NCBI GenBank assembly: GCA_041639705.1
Contig: JBEQBT010000039.1
Location: 1-18,595 of the forward strand
Source: JARDZI01 sp041639705
GTDB lineage: Bacteria > Bacillota > Clostridia > Clostridiales > Caloramatoraceae
DNA length: 18,595 nucleotides
Direction: 5' to 3'
Part shown: piece after piece, positions 1 through 8,084 of the stretch
Numbering within the stretch: position 1 is the first letter of the stretch
Layout: every line of letters starts with the position of its first letter
Notes under the pieces: model-generated
The model's input: only the letters and a program-made list of their open reading frames with translations
Told to the model about the DNA's origin: nothing
The model's database searches: none
Translations under genes and position numbers: made by a program

Positions 1-627
1 AAAAGACCTTCTTACACCTTCAGGTAAAGCCTGATATGTAATTTTCATAAGCGACTTAAGCCCACTTCTTTCAATTGTAGTATTCCCAATAGTAAATGGT
101 TCTGCAATAATTCTCTGTATGCCCCGGGTGTCAAGGTTTAAATCATCTATTGTTTTCTCCATTTCCCTGGCATTATCAAATACACTTTGAGTAAGAACAA
201 CTATTACAGGAATTCTTTTAGCTAGATCCTTTATCCAATTTATTTCATAATCTTCAATTCTATTGGACTGTGCGTTAATACAATACCAAACTACATGCAA
301 TAAATCCTTGTCATTAAAATTGCTATTTATTCTATTTATTTCATCATCTATTTCCTTCCTGACCTCATGTTGAATCTCCTCATTTAACTCAAGACCCTTG
401 GTATCATATATATTTATTGGAACACCTTCCTTTGATATTTTCCTTAAATGTTTTGTAACAGGTTTTCCTATACCTGTCTCAGCAAGATTTTCCCTAAATA
501 TATTATTAATAAGTGTGCTTTTCCCAACACCAGTTTTTCCTATAAGCATTACATTCACTGGTATCATTTTATCTAATTCTTCTTTTGTTTTGTTTAAAAT
601 ATCATTTAATATATTCATTTCATCCAT
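1..627 (-). CDS. Era/TrmE-like P-loop GTPase (N-terminal part, runs off the window)
   Basis: Reading the minus strand from ATG at 627 gives 209 codons with no stop up to base 1, so the C-terminus is missing. A Walker A/G1 motif GKTGVGKS lies at residues 30-37, followed by a probable switch I region rich in Thr (T58-T62) and a G3 motif DTKG at 75-78. The usual G4 (N/T)KxD is replaced by LTQS within VVLTQSVFD. This fits the 50S-ribosome-binding-GTPase-like (MMR_HSR1) superfamily; many such stand-alone proteins have a C-terminal membrane or DUF697 domain, which cannot be seen here. The start is supported by an AAGGATG-type ribosome site about 8 bases upstream. Cellular role is unknown. The G domain is nearly certain, the subfamily is not. 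Confidence 0.88.
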   Translation of the reverse strand, partial: MDEMNILNDILNKTKEELDKMIPVNVMLIGKTGVGKSTLINNIFRENLAETGIGKPVTKHLRKISKEGVPINIYDTKGLELNEEIQHEVRKEIDDEINRINSNFNDKDLLHVVWYCINAQSNRIEDYEINWIKDLAKRIPVIVVLTQSVFDNAREMEKTIDDLNLDTRGIQRIIAEPFTIGNTTIERSGLKSLMKITYQALPEGVRRSF

Positions 628-662
628 TGTATTCACATCCTTAACCAATGTAATCTACCCTA

Positions 663-668
663 ATTATA
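663..668 (-). promoter_or_regulatory. Candidate -10 box for the GTPase gene
   Basis: On the minus strand the sequence reads TATAAT, about 36 bases before the GTPase start codon. This would give a short leader of roughly 30 bases. The -35 region (about TGTGCA) matches poorly, so the call rests mainly on the perfect -10 box and its position. Confidence 0.4.
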
Positions 669-851
669 ACAAAAAACTTCATTTTGCACATATTATATTA
701 CGGGGCAGCTTTATATTATATAATTGATTAAAAATATTCTTATTTTTTACCTAAATTACTAATGGATTTAAAATTTAAAAATGGGAATTTTAATTGTAAA
801 GGATATTTTATACAAGTGTTGAATACTTTACATATAAGGAGGGATTTTCTT

Positions 852-1688
852 ATGAAAACAAATATTACCTTTGAGAACAATTTTAAAACAATAGGAAGCT
901 TATCAGGAAATAGAAGCAGCTTCGAGATACTTGAATATTTAAACTTAAATGGCAGCAAGGACGTTGGAAGTGCTACAATGTTATATTTTATGAAAGAAGC
1001 ACATATAAAGCTCAGACAAGTAAAAATAAATTTAAACAATGGTGCAGTAAAATTAGAATCTGGAGCTTTAAGCTTCTTAAGAGGAAATATTGAAATGGAA
1101 AATAAAGCAGGTGGTTTACTTGGTCTGGGTAAAAAAATGATAACCAGTAAGCTTACAGGTGAAACTATATTTAAACCTACTTATAAGGGCACTGGAGAGA
1201 TATATCTTGAACCAAGCTTTGGCTTTTATGCACTCATACAGCTTGAAAATGAAGATATAATTGTTGACGATGGATTGTTCTATGCATGTGAGGATACTGT
1301 TGAAGTTGGAGCAGAAATGCAAAAAAACCTTTCCTCATCATTTTTAGGAAATGAAGGACTATTCCAAACCAAGATATCGGGTAATGGTATTGTAGTACTC
1401 GAAATTCCTGTTCCTGAAAATGAGATCCTGAAATATACATTAAATAATGAAACTCTAAAGGTTGATGGTAACTTTGCTCTTCTTAGAAGCAAGGGAATTA
1501 ATTTTACTGTTGAAAAATCCTCTAAATCATTAATATCTTCAGCTACAAGTGGAGAAGGGTTATTAAATGTATTCAGAGGAACTGGAGAAGTATGGCTAGC
1601 ACCTACCCAGTATATATATAAAAAATTATCATTTATGGGTTTACCAGGAATGACAAATCCAGGAGGAAGTTCAAATACAAGGTCATAA
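852..1688 (+). CDS. AIM24 family protein (DUF124)
   Basis: A protein of 278 aa. It shows the AIM24-type beta-rich pattern: a glycine-rich GGLLGLGKKM at about residues 87-96, then LTGETIF, GTGEIYLEPSFG at about 113-124, and a second half containing GTGEVWLAPTQ near the C-terminus. These GTGE(I/V)-(Y/W)L-P repeats suggest two related beta-helix or barrel halves. No signal peptide or membrane segment is evident. The family is named after a yeast mitochondrial protein; the role of bacterial members is poorly defined and I do not assign one. The start at 852 is preferred over an in-frame ATG at 762 because AGGAGGG (837-843) lies 8 bases upstream of it. Stand-alone gene, facing the convergent gene at 1867-2106. 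Confidence 0.9.
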   Translation: MKTNITFENNFKTIGSLSGNRSSFEILEYLNLNGSKDVGSATMLYFMKEAHIKLRQVKINLNNGAVKLESGALSFLRGNIEMENKAGGLLGLGKKMITSKLTGETIFKPTYKGTGEIYLEPSFGFYALIQLENEDIIVDDGLFYACEDTVEVGAEMQKNLSSSFLGNEGLFQTKISGNGIVVLEIPVPENEILKYTLNNETLKVDGNFALLRSKGINFTVEKSSKSLISSATSGEGLLNVFRGTGEVWLAPTQYIYKKLSFMGLPGMTNPGGSSNTRS

Positions 1689-1812
1689 AAAAGAGGTTGT
1701 TGTAAACAACTAAAAAACTGCTGTTTCACATAAAAATTTGTAGCTGTCATCCTGAACGTAGTGAAGGATCTTTAAGATCCTTCACTACATTCAGAACGAC
1801 AGCCTCTTTTTT
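1687..1812. terminator. Large hairpin between convergent genes, built around a family A repeat
   Basis: AAAAAAGAGG (1687-1696, overlapping the AIM24 stop codon) pairs with CCTCTTTTTT (1803-1812). It encloses a small hairpin GTTGTT-GTA-AACAAC (1696-1710) and the repeat hairpin at 1743-1803. A-tract and T-tract ends would give a U-run in both directions, as expected for a bidirectional terminator shared by the AIM24 gene and the small gene at 1867-2106. The outer pairing is visible; termination function is inferred. Confidence 0.5.
1743..1803. repeat. Dispersed inverted repeat, family A, copy 1
   Basis: Two 28-base arms (left arm reading GCTGTCATCCTGAACG onward) separated by only a few bases; 25 of 28 positions pair. 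The three mismatches are A-C, C-A and C-A on this strand, so all three become G-U pairs in RNA of the minus strand. Related copies lie at 7921-7997 and 18292-18363. Compared with those, the TCCTG-type arm is here on the left, so this copy appears to be in the opposite orientation. It has no coding capacity. Confidence 0.85.
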
Positions 1813-1866
1813 ATTAAACCAAACTATTTTGCAACATCCCATTCTTATGACTAAAGAATGCTATTT

Positions 1867-2106
1867 TTACTGTACTGATACTGAGAAAAAAATTACGTTT
1901 CCAAATGGGCTTATTTTAATAGCATCCTTTATCTTTCTTATTATTTTCTCATTATCCATTTCATTTGTCTCAACCTTGAAAACAGCATTCAAGGAAGTGG
2001 TGTTTTGTAAATAAGTAAATTTATAATTTACATCCTTGTAACTTTCAAGATATTCAATTACTTTTTTGCTCATAGCTGAGCTAATAGTAGCCTTTTTCTC
2101 AACCAC
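1867..2106 (-). CDS. Small protein of unknown function, 79 aa
   Basis: Starts with GTG at 2106, with an AGGGGG ribosome site about 7 bases upstream (plus-strand CCCCCT at 2114-2119); stop TAA at 1867-1869. The protein is Lys- and Ser-rich at the N-terminus, then alternates strand-like and helix-like stretches (VNYKFTYLQ, LNAVFKVET, a charged helix around EKIIRKIKDAI, then NVIFFSVSV). This looks like a compact alpha/beta fold without signal peptide or membrane segment. It lies 99 bases downstream of another small gene on the same strand (2206-2586), so the two may be co-transcribed. I do not recognise the family. Good ribosome site, codon use like its neighbours and a regular secondary-structure pattern argue that it is real. 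Confidence 0.65.
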   Translation of the reverse strand: MVEKKATISSAMSKKVIEYLESYKDVNYKFTYLQNTTSLNAVFKVETNEMDNEKIIRKIKDAIKISPFGNVIFFSVSVQ

Positions 2107-2205
2107 ACAAAAACCCCCTAATAAAATTTGAAATACACAGCAATTATAGTAATTTTACACCCAATTATTACTAAAATAAAGCAGTAAATTTTATAATTAA
2201 AACAC

Positions 2206-2586
2206 TCATATTCTTATTCTAAACATTTCATTTATAAAATCTATATCCTTTATTTTTACTTTGTCTGTCTTCTTTTCAATCGCTCTGTTTAAATCAATAA
2301 TCAATTTTCCCTTTTCCACTAATACTATGTCCTCATAGATGTTCCTTTTAATAAGCATAGATGGAAGCTTCAAAATTGATGGACTTTGAATTTTAAATAC
2401 TGCCCTTCCCTCTTCAAAGGAATCAAATGATACCTTCATTTTTAAGTCAGGAATAAATCTGCCTAGATCTATTTCAGTTACTATATCATTTTTATCAGTA
2501 TATAAATTTTTTATAAGCTCAGGAAGTACATTGAATTCCTTTGCCCTTTCAAATAACTCTCCAACAGATATACTTATTATTGCCAT
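2206..2586 (-). CDS. Hypothetical protein, 126 aa
   Basis: Starts with ATG at 2586, preceded by GGAGG with about 7 bases of spacing. The sequence opens MAIISISVGELFERA and contains alternating hydrophobic strands and charged segments (LKMKVSFDSFEEGRAVFKI, YEDIVLVEKGKLIIDL), ending FRIRI. It appears to be a soluble mixed alpha/beta or beta-rich protein with no cysteine, no membrane segment and no motif I can name. It is the upstream gene of a possible two-gene minus-strand unit with 1867-2106. Function unknown. Confidence 0.75.
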   Translation of the reverse strand: MAIISISVGELFERAKEFNVLPELIKNLYTDKNDIVTEIDLGRFIPDLKMKVSFDSFEEGRAVFKIQSPSILKLPSMLIKRNIYEDIVLVEKGKLIIDLNRAIEKKTDKVKIKDIDFINEMFRIRI

Positions 2587-2762
2587 ATTTTAGCCTCCAA
2601 TGCTAACAAACATTCTTTTAATATGTATTATATACTTTCGCTAATAATTTATATTATCCTTCATTTAATTACCTATTACAACATGCTAACTTCAATAAAA
2701 TCAATGTATATTTTCTGGTATTTAGGGCAATAATTTTAAAAAAATAATGCTGGAGGATTATT

Positions 2763-3101
2763 ATGAATAGAGTAGTTTTAGTTGGTAGACTTACAAAGGA
2801 TGCAGAATTAAAAACCTTTGAAGCAAATGAAAGAAGTGTATTGAATTTTACACTTGCTGTAAATCGTGACTTTGTAAATTCCAATAATGAAAGAGAAGCT
2901 GATTTCATACCAATAGTATATTGGTTAGAGCATGCAGAGTCTCTGCAAAAGTATCTTCTTAAGGGAATACAGATATGTGTTTCTGGTAAATTGAGAGTTA
3001 GGTCCTATGAATCTCCAGATAAGGGGAAAAGGTATATTACCGAGGTTTTAGCAGATGAGATTAAATTCCTTGGCAGCAAAAAAGAATCTAGTGTAATATA
3101 A
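2763..3101 (+). CDS. ssb: Single-stranded DNA-binding protein, short form without acidic tail
   Basis: A 112-aa OB-fold SSB. The N-terminus MNRVVLVGRLTKDAEL is the classic SSB opening, followed by LNFTLAVNRDF at about 27-37, a domain with YWLEHAESLQKYLLKG around 57-72, and CVSGKLRVRSY. Housekeeping bacterial SSBs are longer and end with a flexible linker and a DDDIPF-type acidic tip that binds repair partners; this one stops just after the OB fold (ending KKESSVI). That resembles B. subtilis SsbB (about 113 aa, competence-linked), so a secondary SSB paralogue is likely. The GGAGG site at 2752-2756 sets the start. It has its own terminator directly after the stop, so it is a single-gene unit, unlike the usual rpsF-ssb-rpsR setting of the main ssb. 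Confidence 0.9.
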   Translation: MNRVVLVGRLTKDAELKTFEANERSVLNFTLAVNRDFVNSNNEREADFIPIVYWLEHAESLQKYLLKGIQICVSGKLRVRSYESPDKGKRYITEVLADEIKFLGSKKESSVI

Positions 3102-3134
3102 AAAAATGCTTTGGATCACTCCAAAGCATTTTTT
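3101..3134 (+). terminator. Rho-independent terminator after ssb
   Basis: Stem TGCTTTGGA (3107-3115) with TCCAAAGCA (3120-3128), 4-base loop, flanked by AAAAAA and TTTTTT that extend the pairing and give the U-tract. Confidence 0.9.
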
Positions 3135-3201
3135 AGTGAGATAGTAATTGATTAATGTTAGCCATTCTTGCTATCCCTATAATGTTGTTCCTAAAATATG
3201 A

Positions 3202-3230
3202 TTGGAATCTTGCTGCAATTAGAATATAAT
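3202..3230 (+). promoter_or_regulatory. Sigma-A type promoter for the D-aminopeptidase gene
   Basis: TTGGAA (3202-3207), exactly 17 bases, then a perfect TATAAT (3225-3230). Transcription would begin near 3237, giving a leader of about 37 bases that contains the AAGGGGG ribosome site. This is one of the clearest promoters in the window. Confidence 0.7.
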
Positions 3231-3273
3231 AAGCTTAATCATAATCGTTCTATTTTAAGGGGGTTAGTAAATC

Positions 3274-4071
3274 ATGAAGGTATACATAAGCGCTGATATT
3301 GAAGGAATTACTGGTGTCACAAACTGGGATGAGACAAATAGGACAAAGAGCGATTATCCCTATTTCGCACAACAGATGACTTCTGAAGTTAAATCTGCAT
3401 GTTTAGGAGCAAATGAGGTCGGAGCTGAGGAAATATGGATTAAGGATGCCCATGGTTCTGCAAGGAACATAAGTATCCTAGACTTACCTGAGAATGTAAA
3501 TATTACAAGAGGCTGGAGCAGACACCCATTTCTTATGATGCAGGAGCTTGATTCTAGCTTTGATGCAGCAATGATGATTGGATATCATTCCTATTCAGGT
3601 TCAGGTGACAACCCACTTGCTCATACATTAGATGATACTGTTGCATTCATAAAAATTAATGGTGAGTATGCAAGTGAATTTTTAATAAATGCCTATACAG
3701 CAGCTCTTGTTGATGTTCCTGTAGTATTTGTAAGTGGAGATGAAGGCCTCTGTAATCATATAAAACAGATAAATGAGAACATTACTACTTTAGCAGTAAA
3801 AAAAGGCTCTGGCAGTTCAACCACTAGCATCCATCCTGCACTAGCTGCCAAGCTTACAACAAAAAATGTACAATCAGCTCTAAAGGGTGATTTAAGCAAA
3901 TGTAAGCTCACATTGCCTAAAAGCTTCAATGTAGAAATATCCTACGTTAACCATTACAATGCATATAGAGCATCCTTTTATCCAGGTATGAAGCAAGTTT
4001 CTCCAACAAATGTTGTGTTTGAAACCAACGACTACTTTCAGGTACTATGTGCATTCTCATTTTTAATATAA
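3274..4071 (+). CDS. dppA: D-aminopeptidase, M55 family (DppA-like)
   Basis: 265 aa, close to the B. subtilis DppA length (274). DppA is a zinc D-aminopeptidase that releases N-terminal D-amino acids from D-Ala-type peptides, probably cell-wall fragments. The known ligands and catalytic residues can be placed: D8 and E10 in SADIEG, H60 in KDAHG, H105 in GYHSYSG, E135 in SEFLINAY as fifth zinc ligand, and H117 in LAHT as the proposed nucleophile. No signal peptide, so cytoplasmic, and the family forms a decamer. In Bacillus dppA sits in a dipeptide ABC-transporter operon; here no transporter gene is adjacent and the gene has its own promoter, so it probably acts with transporters encoded elsewhere. 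The symbol is by similarity of family and length. Confidence 0.88.
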   Translation: MKVYISADIEGITGVTNWDETNRTKSDYPYFAQQMTSEVKSACLGANEVGAEEIWIKDAHGSARNISILDLPENVNITRGWSRHPFLMMQELDSSFDAAMMIGYHSYSGSGDNPLAHTLDDTVAFIKINGEYASEFLINAYTAALVDVPVVFVSGDEGLCNHIKQINENITTLAVKKGSGSSTTSIHPALAAKLTTKNVQSALKGDLSKCKLTLPKSFNVEISYVNHYNAYRASFYPGMKQVSPTNVVFETNDYFQVLCAFSFLI

Positions 4072-4217
4072 ATTATTATATTCATAAAACTTGTGTTTTA
4101 ATTTAGTATTTAGGTGTTTTCGGGTATATTTGTGTTAAATTCTTTTTTGTAAACAGAGAATTTTTACTTCAGCTCAAAATATATGTGTATGTCTAAGTAT
4201 ATATAACAAAGTATTCA

Positions 4218-4264
4218 AAAGGTACCACCTACACTTATGTGTTAGGTTGTACCTTTCTTTTATT
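4218..4264 (+). terminator. Rho-independent terminator after the D-aminopeptidase gene
   Basis: Arms 4218-4234 (AAAGGTACCACCTACAC) and 4239-4256 pair with one mismatch and one bulge around a TTAT loop, followed by a T-rich run. It lies about 150 bases after the stop codon; the bases between hold no gene. Confidence 0.8.
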
Positions 4265-4339
4265 TAATATGTATATACTTTTAAAATAAGTAAATAATAC
4301 ATACCAAAAGTAAATATTTATATATTAGGGGTGGAAATT

Positions 4340-5908
4340 ATGGAAGAAAATAATATTTCTTTTGCAAATGAATTTAAGATCCCACCACAGCCCTATTGGA
4401 TTGCATCTACACCACAGACTGATTATCCATCTTTAACAGAGGATATTAGTATTGATATTGCAATAATAGGAGGTGGTATGACAGGCATTACCACTGCATA
4501 TCTTCTAAAAAAGGAGGGCTATAAGGTAGCCATAATAGATGCAGACAGAATTATGCAGGGCACTAGTGCTCACACAACAGCTAAGATCACATCCCAGCAT
4601 GGATTAATCTATAATAAAATATCCAATAGTTTAGGTAGGGAACGGGCAAAGCAGTATGCTGATTCCAACGAAGCAGCTATCCACTTTATTGCTAATCTGA
4701 TAAAAGAGAAACATATAAGCTGTGACTTTTCCTGGCAGTCAGCTTATGTTTATACTCAGGATGATAATTATGTAAAAAAAATTCAAAAGGAAGTTGATGC
4801 TGCTTCAGAGCTTGGTATTAAGGCATCCTATCTTGAGGAAATTCCTCTTCCCTTTAATATAAAGGCTGCTGTACGTTTTGATGACCAAGCACAATTTCAT
4901 CCTAGAAAGTATCTTCTTGAGCTTCAAAAGGAGATTCCTGGAGATGGAAGTTATATATTTGAGAACACAAGAATAATGGATGTTAAGGAAGGTAAGCCCT
5001 GCACACTTACTACTGAAAATGGAAATGTAGTAACTGCCCTAAAGGTTATATTAGCCTCACACTATCCCTGTTATGATGGAAGAGGCATGTACTTTACAAG
5101 GCTTTATCCAGAAAAATCCTATGCACTTGCTATAAAAGCAAAGGAAAAGTTTCCGGGAGGAATGTACATAACTGCCGAAACCCCTGGACGCTCTCTTAGA
5201 TCAACACCCTATGAGGATGGTGAACTTATTCTTGTTGTTGGTGAACACCATAAAACAGGACAGGGAGAGGATTTGAATAAACATTATATCAATCTTAAGA
5301 AATTTGCCATGGATACCTATACAGTTGAAAACATTCCCTGGAGATGGTCAACACATGATTATACAACTGCTGATGGTGTTCCATACATTGGTAACTTAAC
5401 CTCCCAAACTCCTGATGTTTTTGTGGCTACGGGCTACGGAAAATGGGGAATGACCACAAGCACATTAGCAGCCATACTACTTAAAGATTTAATCACCATA
5501 GGCAAGAACCCATGGGCAGATGTATATTACCCATCAAGGTTCACTCCTGCTGCTTCTGCTGCTACAATGGTTAAAGAAAATGCAGATGTTGCTAAACACC
5601 TTATAAAAGGTAAGCTTAGTGTTCCACCAAACAATGTATTGATTGAAAATGGAGAGGGAAGAATTGTAGATGTGGATGCTCAAAAAGCAGGTGCCTACAG
5701 AGATGATAATGGAGTGCTGCATATTGTAGATACAACATGTACACATGTGGGCTGTGAGCTTAATTGGAATAACGCAGAGAAATCCTGGGATTGCCCATGT
5801 CATGGTTCCAGATTTACATATGAGGGAGATATAATAGAAGGACCAGCAATACATAAACTAAAGCATATAACGGATGGAAAAAATGAAATAGACCCTAATA
5901 TTTTTTAG
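4340..5908 (+). CDS. FAD-dependent oxidoreductase with C-terminal Rieske [2Fe-2S] domain
   Basis: 522 aa from ATG 4340. The N-terminal DAO-type domain has the dinucleotide-binding GGGMTG at residues 44-49 (IAIIGGGMTGITTAYLL) and an acidic strand end IIDAD. The C-terminal region has a Rieske cluster site: C467 and H469 (CTHVGC) and C485 and H488 (CPCHGSRF). Architecture and length resemble B. subtilis YhfW (about 509 aa), whose substrate is undefined. The family predicts amine or amino-acid oxidation with internal electron transfer from FAD to the 2Fe-2S centre, but the substrate and electron acceptor cannot be read here. A GTG nine bases upstream (4331) lies inside the AGGGGTGG ribosome site, so ATG 4340 is preferred. 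Single-gene unit with a terminator after it. Cytoplasmic: no signal peptide. Confidence 0.92.
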   Translation: MEENNISFANEFKIPPQPYWIASTPQTDYPSLTEDISIDIAIIGGGMTGITTAYLLKKEGYKVAIIDADRIMQGTSAHTTAKITSQHGLIYNKISNSLGRERAKQYADSNEAAIHFIANLIKEKHISCDFSWQSAYVYTQDDNYVKKIQKEVDAASELGIKASYLEEIPLPFNIKAAVRFDDQAQFHPRKYLLELQKEIPGDGSYIFENTRIMDVKEGKPCTLTTENGNVVTALKVILASHYPCYDGRGMYFTRLYPEKSYALAIKAKEKFPGGMYITAETPGRSLRSTPYEDGELILVVGEHHKTGQGEDLNKHYINLKKFAMDTYTVENIPWRWSTHDYTTADGVPYIGNLTSQTPDVFVATGYGKWGMTTSTLAAILLKDLITIGKNPWADVYYPSRFTPAASAATMVKENADVAKHLIKGKLSVPPNNVLIENGEGRIVDVDAQKAGAYRDDNGVLHIVDTTCTHVGCELNWNNAEKSWDCPCHGSRFTYEGDIIEGPAIHKLKHITDGKNEIDPNIF

Positions 5909-5915
5909 TAAACTT

Positions 5916-5962
5916 AAGCCATCATATTTGTTAAATAATAACTGCAAATATGATGGCTTTTT
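5916..5962 (+). terminator. Rho-independent terminator after the FAD/Rieske gene
   Basis: A perfect 15-bp stem, AAGCCATCATATTTG (5916-5930) with its complement at 5945-5959, followed by a T-run. It begins eight bases after the stop codon. Confidence 0.92.
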
Positions 5963-6056
5963 GTAGTATATAGTTATAAGAAGTTTTAGTATAATAGTTA
6001 TATATACATGCATACTAATTATTTTTGAAGTGCAAATAAAATAATAGGGGGGCAAT

Positions 6057-7808
6057 ATGAAATTTTTCAGTAGTTTTAAAAAAATGCTTTTTTCACTATA
6101 TCAGAGTATTAAACGTTTTCCTGTAACACTGTTTTTATCTTTGGCAGTAACTGTTTTAGGTATTATAATAACTGAGTATACTCAACGAGGAAATGATGAT
6201 TTCATAAAAATGCTTGGAAGGATTGCAATGGTCCTTACACTTGGAATTCCAATCTCACTGAGCTTTAAATTCATATTTGAAAGATTTAATTGGATTAAAA
6301 GCTTAACTAAGGTACTAATTTATATTACTTCAGCATTATTTCTTTTTGTATATTATTTCTTCCTTTTACCTGATTTTACTATTGTACCATTAACGAGATA
6401 TATTGCATTTATCATTGTTTCCATTCTAGCAGCATTAATAATACCCTATTTTTATAAAAGGACAAACATTGAGCTTTATACCATAAAGCTTATATTAAGA
6501 TTTTTTACTACTTTTATATTTTCAATAATACTTCAATTGGGTATAAGTGCAATACTCTTCACAATAGATAAATTACTTGGGGTTCCAGTATATAATAAAC
6601 TTTACCTATATATTTGGTATGTAATTTGTGGAGTATTTGCTTCCACCTTCTATTTAGCTGGAGTACCAACTAATAATCAGGAGCATGAATTGTCCGATTA
6701 CCCTAAAATACTAAAGATTCTTCTTATCTATATAGTAATGCCATTGATTTCAGTCTACACCTTTATACTGTATTTATATTTTGCCAAAGTCCTTATCGCT
6801 TTTACATGGCCTGTTGGCCTAGTTGGTAATTTGGTTTTGTGGTACTCAGTAATAAGTATATTTGTCATATTCCTAGTGTATCCATTAACAGCCGAAAGCA
6901 AGTGGGTTAGAAATTTTATATTCTGGTTTCCAAAGCTTATTTTGCCATTAATTATTATGATGTTTGTATCTGTTGGAATAAGAGTTCGTGCATATGGATT
7001 TACTGAAAATAGATATTTTGTACTAGCACTTGGATTATGGGTTTTAGTATCAATGCTTTATTTTAGTATTATTAAAGTCAAGAGGAATATAATTCTTCCT
7101 TTAAGTCTTGGGATAATAGTATTCCTGTCAGTTACAGGTCCATGGAGCGCCTATTCAGCCTCAATAAACAGCCAAAACAACAGATTTCAAGGAATACTTA
7201 CCATATACAATATGATAAAGGATAATACTATAGTAAATTCTTCTTTAGCAATTACTAGCCAGGATAAGAAAGAAATTAATGCTATATTGCGCTATTTTAA
7301 TAATACCCACTCTCTTAAAAATGTTAAGTATTTACCTGAAGGCTTTAAATTAAGTGATATGAAAAAGTTGTTTGGGTTTGAGTATGAAGAATATTACAAT
7401 AACCCAGGGTCTAATAATTATTTTGCATATGCATTAAATTTTGTATCTAGTCCCTATGACATCAGTGGATTTGACTACCTGTTTAGCTTTAGGTATCCAG
7501 GTAATACCCAAAATCAATCTAACGAGAAAATTAAAGCCGAGTTTAATCGTGAAAATCAGGAGTTTAAGTTGTATTATAATGGACTTGAGATCTATAAAAA
7601 AACATTATCTGACTTTGCTGACAAACTATATGAACAATATGGCACAACAGCAGATAAAAGTATTACTCCTGAAGAAATGACTTTTATTGATGAAAATAAC
7701 AATATAAAAATTAAATTCCTGTTTATAAACATTTATGGCAACAGGGATACTGCAGCAAACAAAACGACAATCGATAATATGGAGTTTGATGTTCTTGTAG
7801 ATATTTAA
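6057..7808 (+). CDS. DUF4153 multi-pass membrane protein
   Basis: 583 aa. About eleven hydrophobic segments fill residues 22-366 (for example FPVTLFLSLAVTVLGII at 21-37, IAMVLTLGIPISLSF at 56-70, VLIYITSALFLFVYYFF at 86-102, and IILPLSLGIIVFLSVTG at 345-361). A polar C-terminal domain of about 215 residues follows the last segment. The phrase GPWSAYSASINSQNNR right after the last membrane segment is typical of DUF4153 proteins as I know them, and the length of about 580-600 aa fits. Function is unknown; the C-terminal domain is probably outside the membrane if the N-terminus is cytoplasmic (positively charged start, inference). AGGGGGG (6046-6052) 4 bases upstream supports the start. Stand-alone gene. 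Confidence 0.85.
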   Translation: MKFFSSFKKMLFSLYQSIKRFPVTLFLSLAVTVLGIIITEYTQRGNDDFIKMLGRIAMVLTLGIPISLSFKFIFERFNWIKSLTKVLIYITSALFLFVYYFFLLPDFTIVPLTRYIAFIIVSILAALIIPYFYKRTNIELYTIKLILRFFTTFIFSIILQLGISAILFTIDKLLGVPVYNKLYLYIWYVICGVFASTFYLAGVPTNNQEHELSDYPKILKILLIYIVMPLISVYTFILYLYFAKVLIAFTWPVGLVGNLVLWYSVISIFVIFLVYPLTAESKWVRNFIFWFPKLILPLIIMMFVSVGIRVRAYGFTENRYFVLALGLWVLVSMLYFSIIKVKRNIILPLSLGIIVFLSVTGPWSAYSASINSQNNRFQGILTIYNMIKDNTIVNSSLAITSQDKKEINAILRYFNNTHSLKNVKYLPEGFKLSDMKKLFGFEYEEYYNNPGSNNYFAYALNFVSSPYDISGFDYLFSFRYPGNTQNQSNEKIKAEFNRENQEFKLYYNGLEIYKKTLSDFADKLYEQYGTTADKSITPEEMTFIDENNNIKIKFLFINIYGNRDTAANKTTIDNMEFDVLVDI

Positions 7809-7888
7809 GTGGCAGCCATATGACTTATTACATATGTGTGGTAATGCGTCATAAGGTGCTTGTTAACATGGGTATAAATGTGGGTACA

Positions 7889-7917
7889 TGTAGGGGCGAA
7901 CACTGTTCGCCCCTACA
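7889..7917. repeat. Dispersed palindrome, family B, copy 1 (best preserved)
   Basis: TGTAGGGGCGAAC (7889-7901), loop ACT, and its perfect complement GTTCGCCCCTACA (7905-7917). It is more GC-rich than its surroundings. Related copies are at 10297-10325, 16295-16322 and 16367-16391. Confidence 0.9.
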
Positions 7918-7920
7918 AAT

Positions 7921-7997
7921 TGTCATTCTGAACGTAGTGAAGAATCTTAATAGGTAACTTGGGGAAAGATCCTTCACTTCGTTCAGGATGACAGCAT
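7921..7997. repeat. Dispersed inverted repeat, family A, copy 2
   Basis: The left arm (7921-7948) begins TGTCATTCTGAACGTAG. The right arm (about 7966-7995) ends GTTCAGGATGACA. 25 of 28 arm positions pair, around a loop of about 19 bases. The left arm has the TTCTG form and the right arm, read on the other strand, the TCCTG form, as in the copy at 18292. Confidence 0.88.
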
Positions 7998-8084
7998 CTC
8001 CGTTAGGTGCTGGGCAATTCACATTCATATGTTGTTACGCATTATTCCTGTTATATTCATTTACAGACATCACCTTGAATGGAG

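Noticed and set aside
398..727. 109-codon plus-strand open frame
   Set aside because: It is the complementary strand of the GTPase gene plus its promoter, with no ribosome site and an Ile/Phe/Ser-rich product typical of antisense frames.
1743..1803. Family A and B repeats as CRISPR repeats
   Set aside because: Copies are kilobases apart without regular spacers, and there are no cas genes; they are dispersed elements.
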